Notes: generated by a model not told the origin, from the letters alone. Positions 7,201 through 15,262 are shown, counted from the stretch's first letter. The stretch is DNA of 38,750 nt from Nocardioidaceae bacterium (GCA_025980475.1 JAICXL010000018.1:1-38750), one strand, 5' to 3'. Translations and numbers: made by a program.

Positions 7201-8391
7201 ATGGTGGACGTCGCGGCCGGAGTGGGGGGCGGTCCTGTCTTCCTGCACGTGGGCCTGCCGAAGACCGGCACGACCTTCCTGCAGCGGCTGCTCCGCGAGA
7301 ACCACGAGCTGCTGGCCGGTCACGGGGTGCAGTACCCCGTCCGCGGACCAGGGACGATGTTCCAGGCCGCGGTCGAGCTGCGTGGGTCCTACGAATACTG
7401 GGGCCTGACCCCGGAGCGGATCGACGGCACCTGGCAGTGGCTGTGCGACCAGGCCCGCGGCTTCGAAGGCGTCACGATCCTCGGGCACGAGCTCCTCGCC
7501 GCGGCCACCCGCCCGCAGGTCAGGCGAGTCGCGGCCGACCTGGCCGGTGCCGAGCTGCACGTGGTCGTCACCGCCCGTGACCTGGGGCGGCAGATCCCGG
7601 CGTGGTGGCAGGAGTGGGTCAAGGACCACCACACGAGCGGCTTCGCCGAGACCATGGACCGGCAGGTGCTGCCCGGCTGGGACGTGGAGACGAAGAAGTC
7701 CGCATTCTGGCGCTCGCAGGACCTCGTCGGGGTGCTCGACCGATGGCGCGAGGCGGTGCCCGCGTCGCGGTTGCACGTCGTGGTGGCGCCCCCGCCGGGT
7801 GCGGACGCCCAGGAGCTGTGGCGCCGGTTCGCCGAGGCCGTCCGGATACCCGCCGGCGCCGACGTCGGCCTGGGCCCACGGTCCAACGAGTCGCTCGGGG
7901 TCGCCGAGGTGGCGCTGCTGCGCGCCACCAACGCAGCCCTGGACGGCAGACTGGTCCAGCCGCACTACGGACCGGTCGTCAAGCACTGGTTCGCCGAGAG
8001 CGTGCTGAGCCCACGCAGCTCGCGCAGGCCGATGCTGCCCGCCGACTGGCAGGGCCGGGTCGAGGAGATGACCGCCCGATGGACGAGCTGGATCGCCGAG
8101 ACCGGCGTGCAGGTCCACGGCTCGCTGGACGAGCTCCGACCGACGGTGGCGGGGGTCGGCGTGCCCGACCCGGACGCCGTGGCGGACGAGGACATCGCCG
8201 CGCTGGCACCGCGCGTCGTCGCGGACCTGCTCGTGGAGGTCGCCCGGTTGCGCGAAGAGGGGAACGAGGCGCGGCGCGAGCTCGCGGTCGCTGAGCAGCA
8301 GGTGCGGGCCAGCCGCCTGTGGCTGCGCGGCCGCCGAGTGCTGGGCGTGGTCCGCCGCCGGATGGCCGCCCTCGGGCATTCGTCGCAGTAG
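7201..8391 (+). CDS. Sulfotransferase-like protein
   Basis: A 396-residue protein whose N-terminus VFLHVGLPKTGTTFLQRLL matches the 5'-phosphosulfate-binding loop of PAPS-dependent sulfotransferases (the PKTGTT motif). ELHVVVTARDLGRQIPAWW fits the later segment that contacts the 3'-phosphate (R followed by an aromatic-rich helix). Substrate-binding parts are not diagnostic, so the acceptor is unknown; carbohydrate, lipid or small-molecule targets are possible. The ATG at 7201 is chosen because GGAGG precedes it at good spacing. The C-terminus is helical, with a charged heptad-like stretch (VARLREEGNEARRELAVAEQ) and then a basic tail. No partner sulfate-activation genes are adjacent. The dehydrogenase follows after 19 nt but has its own -10. 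Confidence 0.75.
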   Translation: MVDVAAGVGGGPVFLHVGLPKTGTTFLQRLLRENHELLAGHGVQYPVRGPGTMFQAAVELRGSYEYWGLTPERIDGTWQWLCDQARGFEGVTILGHELLAAATRPQVRRVAADLAGAELHVVVTARDLGRQIPAWWQEWVKDHHTSGFAETMDRQVLPGWDVETKKSAFWRSQDLVGVLDRWREAVPASRLHVVVAPPPGADAQELWRRFAEAVRIPAGADVGLGPRSNESLGVAEVALLRATNAALDGRLVQPHYGPVVKHWFAESVLSPRSSRRPMLPADWQGRVEEMTARWTSWIAETGVQVHGSLDELRPTVAGVGVPDPDAVADEDIAALAPRVVADLLVEVARLREEGNEARRELAVAEQQVRASRLWLRGRRVLGVVRRRMAALGHSSQ

Positions 8392-8398
8392 CGCCGGG

Positions 8399-8404
8399 TA
8401 TAAC
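8399..8404 (+). promoter_or_regulatory. -10 element TATAAC, leaderless start
   Basis: TATAAC is followed by six bases (GGGGAC) and the ATG at 8411. The purine run could also act as a weak Shine-Dalgarno sequence if transcription starts further upstream, so both readings remain open. Confidence 0.45.
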
Positions 8405-8410
8405 GGGGAC

Positions 8411-9817
8411 ATGGCGATGCATTCGGTGAACCCCGCGACCGGCGAGACGCTGGCGACCTTCGACGACACCACCGAGGAGGAGCTCGAGCAGAAGCTCGCG
8501 GCCGCCGCCCGGTGCTTCGCCGACTACCGGCTGACCAGCTTCGACCAGCGGGCCGGCTGGTTGCGACGGGCGGGAGAGATCCTCGACGACCGCGTCGACG
8601 AGGTCGCCCGGATGATGACCGCCGAGATGGGCAAGACCTTCGCAGCCGCGAAGGCCGAGACGGCCAAGTGCGCCAACGCCTGCCGCTTCTACGCCGAGCA
8701 CGCCGAGGAGTACCTCGCCGACGAGCCGGTCGACCCCCAGTCGGTCGGGGCGACGCAGGCCTACGGCCGCTACCAGCCGATCGGCGCCGTGCTCGCGGTG
8801 ATGCCGTGGAACTTTCCGCTGTGGCAGGTGGTCCGGTTCGCCGCGCCGGCGCTGATGGCCGGCAACGTCGGCCTGCTGAAGCACGCCTCCAACGTGCCGC
8901 AGACCGCCCTCTTCCTCGAGGAGCTCTTCCGTGAGGCCGGCTTCCCCGAGGGCTGCTTCCAGACGCTGCTGATCTCGTCGAAGCGGGTGGAGCAGGTGTT
9001 GCGCGACGACCGTGTGGTCGCGGCGACCCTGACCGGCAGTGGTCCGGCAGGGCGCTCGGTCGCGTCGATCGCCGGTGACGCGATCAAGCACACTGTCCTC
9101 GAGCTCGGCGGCAGCGACCCCTTCATCGTGATGCCCAGCGCGGACCTGGCGAAGGCGGCCGAGGTCGGCACCAACGCCCGGCTGCTCAACAACGGGCAGT
9201 CCTGCATCAACGCCAAGCGGTTCATCGTGCACCGCGACGTCGCCGACCGGTTCACCGAGCTCTTCGTCGACACCATGTCCGCCACTCGCCTCGGTGACCC
9301 GATGGCCGACGACACCGACATGGGGCCGATGGTCTCCGAGCAGGCCCGTGCCGACATCGAGGAGCTCGTCGAGGACGCCGTCCGGAAGGGCGCCAAGGTG
9401 CTCTGTGGCGGCGAGAGGCCCGAGGGCGCTGGCTGGTTCTACCCGGCCACGGTCATCACCGGCATCACCGAGGAGATGCGGCTCCACCGCGAGGAGGCGT
9501 TCGGCCCGGTGGCCACCCTCTACGTCGTCGACGACATCGACGAGGCGATCACGCTCGCCAACGTCACCGAGTTCGGGCTCGGCGCCAACGCGTGGACCAC
9601 GGACGAGGCCGACATGGACCGATTCATCCGTGACCTCGAGGCCGGGGCCGTCTTCATCAACGGCAACACCACGTCCTACCCCGAGCTTCCGTTCGGCGGC
9701 GTCAAGGGCTCCGGCTACGGCCGCGAGCTCTCCGCCCACGGCATCCGGGAGTTCTGCAACCTCAAGACGGTCTGGATCGGGTCCGGCGACCACCACGGCG
9801 ACCCCCACACCGAGTAG
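8411..9817 (+). CDS. gabD1: NAD(P)-dependent succinate-semialdehyde dehydrogenase-type aldehyde dehydrogenase
   Basis: Aldehyde dehydrogenase superfamily member, 468 residues. It is closest in layout to the actinobacterial NADP-dependent succinic semialdehyde dehydrogenases (GabD1 of mycobacteria), which feed 4-aminobutyrate or 2-oxoglutarate-derived semialdehyde into succinate. The catalytic nucleophile is Cys265 in NNGQSCINAKR, and the general base is Glu231 in LELGGSDPF. The cofactor segment MPWNFPLWQVVRF (Asn134 in PWNF) and ELPFGGVKGSGYGRELS near the C-terminus are typical. The final codons GAG-TAG lie inside the first unit of repeat array 2. No aminotransferase gene is adjacent, so pathway assignment rests on family resemblance only. 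Confidence 0.85.
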   Translation: MAMHSVNPATGETLATFDDTTEEELEQKLAAAARCFADYRLTSFDQRAGWLRRAGEILDDRVDEVARMMTAEMGKTFAAAKAETAKCANACRFYAEHAEEYLADEPVDPQSVGATQAYGRYQPIGAVLAVMPWNFPLWQVVRFAAPALMAGNVGLLKHASNVPQTALFLEELFREAGFPEGCFQTLLISSKRVEQVLRDDRVVAATLTGSGPAGRSVASIAGDAIKHTVLELGGSDPFIVMPSADLAKAAEVGTNARLLNNGQSCINAKRFIVHRDVADRFTELFVDTMSATRLGDPMADDTDMGPMVSEQARADIEELVEDAVRKGAKVLCGGERPEGAGWFYPATVITGITEEMRLHREEAFGPVATLYVVDDIDEAITLANVTEFGLGANAWTTDEADMDRFIRDLEAGAVFINGNTTSYPELPFGGVKGSGYGRELSAHGIREFCNLKTVWIGSGDHHGDPHTE

Positions 9818-10036
9818 TCAGTTTCGGCGCCTGGAAACCGCCGAGTAGTCAACTTTGGCGGGCTCCGAGGCGTCGAGCAGTCAACTTCTGCGGGGAGTAC
9901 GACGACCCCGCCCGGCGGTCGCTCACAAGTTGACCGGTCGAGGGTGTCGTGCGCGCCAGAAGTGACGCCTCGGCGGGCTGCGGTGCGCCAGAAGTGACGC
10001 CTCGGCGGGCTGCGGCGCGCCAGAAGTGACGCCTCG
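9811..10036. repeat. Inverted array 2: seven 19-nt units, 31-32-nt period
   Basis: Three rightward units start at 9811, 9842 and 9874 (for example CGAGTAGTCAACTTTGGCG). Four leftward units occupy 9922-9940, 9954-9972, 9986-10004 and 10018-10036 (for example CGCCAGAAGTGACGCCTCG). GTCA cores lie at 9817, 9848 and 9880; TGAC cores lie at 9931, 9963, 9995 and 10027. The steps are 31, 32 and then 32, 32, 32. From 9954 the 32-bp unit is nearly perfectly tandem, with one mismatch between the first two copies. The array fills the space between two convergent genes. The TAG of the left gene is part of the first unit, and the right gene's stop begins two bases beyond the last. Confidence 0.9.
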
Positions 10037-10038
10037 GC

Positions 10039-10794
10039 TCAGCCGCCCCAGCCCATCGGGAAGACCTCGAAGGCGGCCGCCATCCCGACCCCCATCCGCT
10101 GGCCGGTCTGGCGGCCGAAGCCCTCGAGGAACTCTCGCGGGTCCCAGTTCTCCCAGCCCAGCCCCTCGATGTAGGCCTTGTGCGCCGCCAGCGACGCGAC
10201 CCCGGCGTCGAACGTGTCGGTGGTGTCCACGCCGTGCTCCGCGTCCGGGGACCCGGCGGCCCACACCTCCTTCACCCCGCCCCACGGCTCGAGGCCGCCC
10301 TCGACCTGGTCGCGGAACACCCACCGGTTGCCCGCGTCGCGCACCGCGTCGAGCACCGCGTGGCCCACGGCGATGTGGTCGGCCTGGTTGAGGTTGCGGC
10401 CCCCGAAGGTGTTCTTGAAGTTGCCGGTGACCACGATCTCCGGACGGTGCTCGCGCACCACCTGGGCGAGCAGGCGACGGAGCGGGACGCCGTACTCCAG
10501 GATCCCGTCGGGCTGGCGCAGGAACTCCACGGTCGAGACACCGACGACCTGCGCGGAGTCGATCTCCTCCTGCTCGCGCAGCGGGCCGGCCTCCTCGGGC
10601 GCCATCCCGTCGATGCCGGCCTCGCCGCTGGTCACCATGCAGTAGACGACGCGCTTGCCCTGGCCGGTCCAGCGGGCGACCGCGGCGGCGGCGCCGAACT
10701 CCATGTCGTCGGGGTGCGCGACGATGCACAGCGCCGTGGACCAGTCCTCGTCGAGCGGGTCGAGCGGTCCGGGGCGGGCAGGTTGCTCGGTCAT
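10039..10794 (-). CDS. PIG-L family deacetylase
   Basis: Zinc-dependent deacetylase of the PIG-L/LmbE family (251 residues), which removes N-acetyl groups from glucosamine-type conjugates; family members include MshB and Mca of mycothiol metabolism. The zinc motif AHPDDMEFG lies at residues 26-34 and the third ligand region is QADHIAVG. VTSGEAGIDG follows the first motif as expected, and REQEEIDSAQVVGVSTVEFL is the conserved helix-strand segment. It has an ATG start at 10794 and is divergent from the HTH regulator across a 61-nt region holding a perfect palindrome. The sequence does not say whether mycothiol conjugates, a glycan or a natural product is the substrate. The divergent exporter pair would fit a detoxification role, but that is inference. 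Confidence 0.88.
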   Translation of the reverse strand: MTEQPARPGPLDPLDEDWSTALCIVAHPDDMEFGAAAAVARWTGQGKRVVYCMVTSGEAGIDGMAPEEAGPLREQEEIDSAQVVGVSTVEFLRQPDGILEYGVPLRRLLAQVVREHRPEIVVTGNFKNTFGGRNLNQADHIAVGHAVLDAVRDAGNRWVFRDQVEGGLEPWGGVKEVWAAGSPDAEHGVDTTDTFDAGVASLAAHKAYIEGLGWENWDPREFLEGFGRQTGQRMGVGMAAAFEVFPMGWGG

Positions 10795-10820
10795 GGGCCA
10801 CAGCATGCCACCGAAACCGA

Positions 10821-10849
10821 TTGCAAGGACCCTTTCGAAAGGGTACTTT
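10821..10849 (+). promoter_or_regulatory. Promoter with 16-bp palindromic operator in the spacer
   Basis: TTGCAA (-35, 10821-10826) and TACTTT (-10, 10844-10849) are separated by 17 bp. The spacer is almost completely filled by the perfect palindrome ACCCTTTCGAAAGGGT (10829-10844). The GTG of the regulator starts seven positions after the -10, so the transcript should be leaderless. A dimer bound here would block RNA polymerase, and the site also lies about 35-50 bp upstream of the PIG-L start. Autoregulation by the adjacent HTH protein is inferred. Confidence 0.65.
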
Positions 10850-10855
10850 CCACTT

Positions 10856-11461
10856 GTGACCACCCAGCGACGGCTGTCCGACCCCCGCGATCTCCGCGCT
10901 CTGGCCCATCCCGTGCGGATCGCGCTCATCGAGCAGCTGGTGCTGCACGGCGCCCAGACGGCCAGCCAGCTCGCCGACCGCGTCGACGAGAGCCCCGCCA
11001 ACTGTTCCTGGCACCTGCGCAAGCTCGCCGAGCACGGCTTCGTCGAGGAGGCGGGTGGCGGCCGCGGCCGCGAGCGACCGTGGCAGGCGACCAGCACCGG
11101 GATGAGCTGGGGGGACGACGACGAGAGTCCGGAGACCCGGATCGCAGGTGACGCGTTGACCGAGATGATGATCGAGCGTGAGCTCGCCCGCAGCCGGGAG
11201 GCGCGGGCGCGGCTGCGCGACGACCCCGAGTGGCAGTCGGCTGCCTTCGCCGACCAGACGATGCTCTGGCTGACCGCCGAGGAGCTCGCCGAGGCCGAGC
11301 AGGTCATCCGCGAGCTGTTCCTGGGCCGGCTCGACCGACTCGCGGACCCCTCGAAACGACCACCGGGCTCGAGGCTCTGCTCGCTGCTGGCCTGGGGCTA
11401 CCCGACGTACGGCGTCGCCGACCCCACTCGGGCCGCGGACGAGGCGGAGGCGCACTCGTGA
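10856..11461 (+). CDS. ArsR-type winged-helix transcriptional regulator
   Basis: A 201-residue regulator. An N-terminal winged helix-turn-helix runs over about residues 8-85: DPRDLRALAHPVRIALIEQL, then QTASQLADRVDESPANCSWH and LRKLAEHGFVEE. That is the ArsR/HTH_20 pattern with the ALAHPVR entry helix. The rest is an acidic, helical C-terminal part (TEMMIERELARSREARARL) likely to mediate ligand binding or dimerisation. No metal-binding cysteine cluster of the CxC kind is seen, so a non-metal effector is more likely. It starts with GTG at leaderless spacing and ends in a GTGA overlap with the MFS gene, a common arrangement for a repressor controlling its own exporter. Confidence 0.85.
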   Translation: MTTQRRLSDPRDLRALAHPVRIALIEQLVLHGAQTASQLADRVDESPANCSWHLRKLAEHGFVEEAGGGRGRERPWQATSTGMSWGDDDESPETRIAGDALTEMMIERELARSREARARLRDDPEWQSAAFADQTMLWLTAEELAEAEQVIRELFLGRLDRLADPSKRPPGSRLCSLLAWGYPTYGVADPTRAADEAEAHS

Positions 11462-12687
11462 AGGAGGCCTTCGGCCAGCCCGGGTTCCGGCGGCTCTTCG
11501 CCGGCCTGTCGACGTCGATGTTCGGCGACGCGGTGATGCTGCTGGTCCTCTCCATGTGGGTCAAGCAGCTCACCGGCTCCAACGGCGCGGCCGGCTTCAC
11601 CTTCTTCTGGATGGTGGTCCCGGCCCTGTTCGCGCCGGCGTACGGCCTGCTCATCGACCGCTTCCGCCGCAAGCCGCTGCTGGTCTGGGGGAACCTGGCC
11701 TCCGCCGTCGCGGTGCTGCCGCTGCTGCTCGTGCGTGGCGCCGACGACGTCTGGATCGTCTACACGGTCGCCTTCCTCTACGGCATCTCGTTCGTCGTGC
11801 TGCCCGCCGCGCTCAACGGCCTGCTCAAGGAGCTCGTCCCCGAAGGCATGCTGGTCGACGCGAACTCCTCGCTGCAGACGGTCAAGGAGGGGTATCGCCT
11901 GATCGGCCCCCTCGTCGGAGCGGGTCTCTTCGGCTGGCTCGGCGGGGGTGCGGTCGCCGTGGTCGACGCGGTGTCGTTCGTGGTCGGCGCCGCCGTGATC
12001 GCCTCGATCCGGTTGCGGGAGGATGCGCCGGCGCGCAGCACGGAGCACTGGCGCGCAGAGATGGCCGGTGGGATCCGACACCTCGTCCAGGAGCACTACC
12101 TCAAGCACGTGCTGGTCGCCTTCGCGATGACGCTGCTGGTGCTGGGTTACCTCGAGGCCTCGATCTATGCGCTCCTCGACTTCTATGGCAAGCCGGTCAC
12201 CTTCGTCGGGGTGCTGGTCAGCATCCAGGGCGTCGGTGCGATTGCCGGCGGGCTGACCAGCTCCTGGTGGGTCCGTCGGCTCGGCGAGCCGACGGTCGTG
12301 GCCGTCGGCCTGGCGCTGCTCGGCGGCTCCGCGGCGGCGATCGCGCTCACCTCGACGCTGGGGGTGGTGATGGGGGCGATGGTCGGGGCCGGCTACTCGC
12401 TGCCGATGACCTTCGTCGCGTTCATGACGCTGATGCAGCGCCGGACGCCGCAGCGACTGATGGGCCGGGTCTCCGCCGCCGTCGAGACACTGATGGGGGT
12501 GCCGCAGGCGATCTCCCTCGCGGTCGGGGCGGGTCTCGTCGCGGTCCTCGACTTCCACCTCATCATCGGCATCGTCGCGGTGGTCACCGGGGTGGGAGCG
12601 CTCTACCTCGTCGTCTCGCTGCGCACCGTGCTCGGCCATCCGGTGCCCGCCCTGGAGGTGGAGCCGGCTGGGGCGGCACGCCCGTAG
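11458..12687 (+). CDS. MFS transporter
   Basis: Major facilitator superfamily membrane protein, 409 residues, with about 12 hydrophobic segments. The N-terminus FGQPGFRRLFAGLSTSMFGD followed by VLSMWVKQLTGSNGAAG is typical of the MFS_3/enterobactin-exporter-like group. The loop LIDRFRRKPLLVWGNL is the motif A equivalent (D-R-x-x-R-K/R) between helices 2 and 3. It probably exports a small molecule by proton antiport; no substrate can be named. It overlaps the regulator gene by four bases (GTGA), so translation is coupled and the two form an operon. The stop codon TAG is part of the -10 hexamer of the following helicase gene. Confidence 0.87.
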   Translation: MKEAFGQPGFRRLFAGLSTSMFGDAVMLLVLSMWVKQLTGSNGAAGFTFFWMVVPALFAPAYGLLIDRFRRKPLLVWGNLASAVAVLPLLLVRGADDVWIVYTVAFLYGISFVVLPAALNGLLKELVPEGMLVDANSSLQTVKEGYRLIGPLVGAGLFGWLGGGAVAVVDAVSFVVGAAVIASIRLREDAPARSTEHWRAEMAGGIRHLVQEHYLKHVLVAFAMTLLVLGYLEASIYALLDFYGKPVTFVGVLVSIQGVGAIAGGLTSSWWVRRLGEPTVVAVGLALLGGSAAAIALTSTLGVVMGAMVGAGYSLPMTFVAFMTLMQRRTPQRLMGRVSAAVETLMGVPQAISLAVGAGLVAVLDFHLIIGIVAVVTGVGALYLVVSLRTVLGHPVPALEVEPAGAARP

Positions 12688-12690
12688 GAT
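12685..12690 (+). promoter_or_regulatory. -10 element TAGGAT of the helicase gene, leaderless start
   Basis: TAGGAT contains the MFS stop codon TAG and is followed by six bases and the GTG at 12697. It matches the dnaG arrangement in both hexamer and spacing. Confidence 0.5.
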
Positions 12691-12696
12691 TGCCGG

Positions 12697-14418
12697 GTGC
12701 CCGACGACGAACAGCTGACGTCCTTTGCCGATCTCGGACTCGACGACCGGGTGCTCAAGGCGCTACGCGACGTCGGCTACGAGACGCCCTCGCCGATCCA
12801 GGCCGAGGCGATCCCGCCGCTCCTGGCCGGCCACCACGTCGTCGGACTCGCCCAGACCGGCACCGGCAAGACCGCGGCGTTCGCGCTGCCGATCCTGAGC
12901 CACGTCGAGATCGCCAACGCCTCCCCGCAGGCGCTGGTGCTCGCTCCGACCCGCGAGCTGGCGCTGCAGGTCTCCGAGGCGTTCGAGCGCTACGCCGCCC
13001 ACCTCAAGGGGCTGCGGGTCCTCCCCGTCTACGGCGGTCAGGGGTACGGTGTCCAGCTGAGCGCCCTGCGGCGGGGCGTGCACGTCGTCGTGGGCACGCC
13101 GGGCCGGGTGATGGACCACCTCGACAAGGGCACCCTGGACCTGTCCGGGCTGCGGTTCGTGGTGCTCGACGAGGCCGACGAGATGCTCAACATGGGCTTC
13201 GCCGAGGACGTCGACCAGATCCTCTCCGGCACCCCTGAGGACAAGCAGGTCGCCTTGTTCTCGGCCACCATGCCGGCCCAGATCCGCCGGATCGCCCGGC
13301 GGCACGCGCCCGACGCGGTCGAGGTCACGGTCAAGGGACGCACCACCACGGCGCCCAACGTCACGCAGCGCTACCTGAAGGTCGCGCACAGCCAGAAGCT
13401 CGACGCGCTGACCCGGATCCTCGAGGTCGAGAACTTCGACGGGATGATCGTCTTCGTCCGCACCAAGCAGGCCACCGAGGAGCTGGCCGAGCGACTGCGG
13501 GCCCGCGGCTTCTCGGCAGCGGCCATCAACGGTGACGTCGTCCAGGCCCAGCGCGAGCGCACGATCGACCAGCTGCGCAAGGGGAGGCTCGACATCCTGG
13601 TCGCCACCGACGTCGCGGCCCGCGGCCTGGACGTCGAGCGGATCAGCCACGTGGTCAACCACGACATCCCGACCGACACCGAGTCCTACGTGCACCGCAC
13701 CGGTCGGACGGGGCGCGCCGGCCGGGCCGGGTCGGCGATCTCCTTCGTCACTCCGCGCGAGACCCACCTGCTGCGCACGATCGAGAAGGCGACCCGGATC
13801 AAGCTCGAGCAGATGCCGATGCCGACGGTGGAGGACGTCAACGCCAACCGGGTGGCGAAGTTCACCGAGGCGATCACGGCCGCGCTCGGGGACCGCCAGC
13901 TCGCCACCTTCCGCGAGCTCGTGCTCGCCTATGAGCGAGACCACGACGTGCCGGCCGCCGACGTCGCGGCCGCGATCGCCGTGCTCGCCCAGGACGGCGA
14001 GCCGCTCTTCCTCGAGGAGGCCGCCACCGTCGAGCGCCCCGCCCGGCGCGAGCGCCAGCCCCGCGGCGACCTGACCACCTGGCGGATCGCCGTCGGCCGC
14101 AAGCACCGGGTCGAGCCCCGACAGATCGTCGGCGCCCTGGCCAACGAAGGTGGGCTGAGCCGCGAGGACTTCGGCCGGATCGACATCCGCAGCACCTTCT
14201 CGCTGGTCGAGCTGCCCGCGACCCTCGGTGACGACCAGCTCGCTGCGCTGGCCGGCACCCGCATCTCCGGCGTCCCGATCGACCTGCGGCGCGATCGTGG
14301 CACCAGCCGGGACCACCGGCCGGTCAGGGCGCCCGGACGAGCGGGCGGCACGGCCGCCACCGTCACCGACCGGCGTGCGAAGAAGCCGCGCCACAAGAAG
14401 GGCGGCCGGCCGGCCTGA
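12697..14418 (+). CDS. deaD: DEAD-box ATP-dependent RNA helicase (DeaD/CsdA-like)
   Basis: Cytosolic RNA helicase of 573 residues that unwinds structured RNA in ribosome assembly, mRNA decay or the cold response. Motifs appear in order: Q motif PSPIQAEAIPPLL (31-43), Walker A AQTGTGKTAAF (52-62), PTRELALQ, GTPGRVMDHL, DEAD in VVLDEADEML, SAT in LFSATMP, then DVAARGLDVE and HRTGRTGRAGRAG in the second RecA domain. After a linker, WRIAVGRKHRVEPRQIVGAL followed by DFGRIDIRSTFSLVELP is a DbpA-type RNA-binding domain. The C-terminus is basic and lysine-rich (RRAKKPRHKKGGRPA), which suits RNA contact. The gene sits 9 nt after the MFS gene but has its own -10. Confidence 0.95.
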   Translation: MPDDEQLTSFADLGLDDRVLKALRDVGYETPSPIQAEAIPPLLAGHHVVGLAQTGTGKTAAFALPILSHVEIANASPQALVLAPTRELALQVSEAFERYAAHLKGLRVLPVYGGQGYGVQLSALRRGVHVVVGTPGRVMDHLDKGTLDLSGLRFVVLDEADEMLNMGFAEDVDQILSGTPEDKQVALFSATMPAQIRRIARRHAPDAVEVTVKGRTTTAPNVTQRYLKVAHSQKLDALTRILEVENFDGMIVFVRTKQATEELAERLRARGFSAAAINGDVVQAQRERTIDQLRKGRLDILVATDVAARGLDVERISHVVNHDIPTDTESYVHRTGRTGRAGRAGSAISFVTPRETHLLRTIEKATRIKLEQMPMPTVEDVNANRVAKFTEAITAALGDRQLATFRELVLAYERDHDVPAADVAAAIAVLAQDGEPLFLEEAATVERPARRERQPRGDLTTWRIAVGRKHRVEPRQIVGALANEGGLSREDFGRIDIRSTFSLVELPATLGDDQLAALAGTRISGVPIDLRRDRGTSRDHRPVRAPGRAGGTAATVTDRRAKKPRHKKGGRPA

Positions 14419-14476
14419 TCGGCGTGCCCTCCGGGCCCGCTTCGCCGGTGGATTTCCCCTCGGCCCGGCGGTCGCC

Positions 14477-14482
14477 TAGGGT
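14477..14482 (+). promoter_or_regulatory. -10 element TAGGGT before the RTX-like gene
   Basis: TAGGGT lies 27 nt before the TTG start at 14510; a weak TTTCCC (14453-14458) lies 18 bp upstream. GGAAGG at 14498-14503 serves as the ribosome binding site six bases before TTG, which supports the unusual start. Confidence 0.4.
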
Positions 14483-14509
14483 GAACGGCGGTCAATCGGA
14501 AGGTTTGTC

Positions 14510-15262
14510 TTGCTTCGTCGTCTCGCGCGGATCGCCGCGCCCGCCATCGCCCTGTCCGCTGCCGTCGCCGTCAGCTCCGCGCCGGCCGCCAACGCCGTGA
14601 TCCCGCTGAAGAACCAGGCCATGATCACCAAGGCCAAGGGCGGCTACCTCTTCCGCGCCGGACAGCAGGACAGCCACCTGGTCATCACCCGCGTGACCGG
14701 CGGCGTCCGCTTCGCCGACTCCGGCACCGCTCGGTGGAAGTCGCTGCCCGCCGCGTGCCACCGCCAGCAGGTGCGCACCGGGATCGCGGCGGTGTGCAAC
14801 GTGCCGGGCACCGTCAGTCGCTCGCACCCGATGACGCTGCAGCTGTGGACCCGCCTCGGTGACGACTACATCGACGGCCGCTCGCTCTCGGCCGCCTTCA
14901 GGCTCTCGGTGCTGGCCGACGCCGGCAACGACGTCGTCTACGGCGGAGCGGGCAACGACTTCGTCAACGGCGCCCAGAACTCTGACCGTGTCCACGGCGG
15001 CGCCGGCAACGACTGGATCCGCACCGGCATCGGCAACGACAAGATCTGGGGCGGCGCCGGCAACGACAAGCTCGTCGGCCAGGACGGCCGTGACCGGCTG
15101 TACGGCGGTGACGGCGCCGACCGTCTCTACGGCAGCAACGGCCACGACGTGCTCTACGGCGACGCAGGCAGCGACCTGCTCAACTGCGGCAGCGGCGCCG
15201 ACACCGCCTACCGTGACGGCGCCGACCGCCGGATTCGGTCCTGCGAGACGGTCAACCGCTGA
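14510..15262 (+). CDS. Secreted RTX-like calcium-binding repeat protein
   Basis: A 250-residue exported protein. The TTG start is backed by GGAAGG at six-base spacing. The first ~28 residues form a Sec signal peptide (basic LRRLAR, hydrophobic core, cleavage near APAANA). From about residue 140 the chain is a run of GGxGxDxhx nonapeptides (YGGAGNDFV, HGGAGNDWI, WGGAGNDKL, YGGDGADRL, YGDAGSDLL), which fold as a calcium-binding parallel beta roll. RTX proteins of Gram-negatives leave through type I secretion; here a cleavable signal peptide and the Gram-positive background point to Sec export and folding on calcium outside the cell. The region before the repeats contains two Cys (PAACHRQQ, AAVCNV). 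No enzyme domain is seen. Confidence 0.85.
   Translation: MLRRLARIAAPAIALSAAVAVSSAPAANAVIPLKNQAMITKAKGGYLFRAGQQDSHLVITRVTGGVRFADSGTARWKSLPAACHRQQVRTGIAAVCNVPGTVSRSHPMTLQLWTRLGDDYIDGRSLSAAFRLSVLADAGNDVVYGGAGNDFVNGAQNSDRVHGGAGNDWIRTGIGNDKIWGGAGNDKLVGQDGRDRLYGGDGADRLYGSNGHDVLYGDAGSDLLNCGSGADTAYRDGADRRIRSCETVNR

Noticed and set aside
9811..10036. CRISPR array
   Set aside because: The 31-32 nt period is suggestive, but units are diverged, orientation flips in the middle, linkers are related rather than unique, and no cas gene is present.
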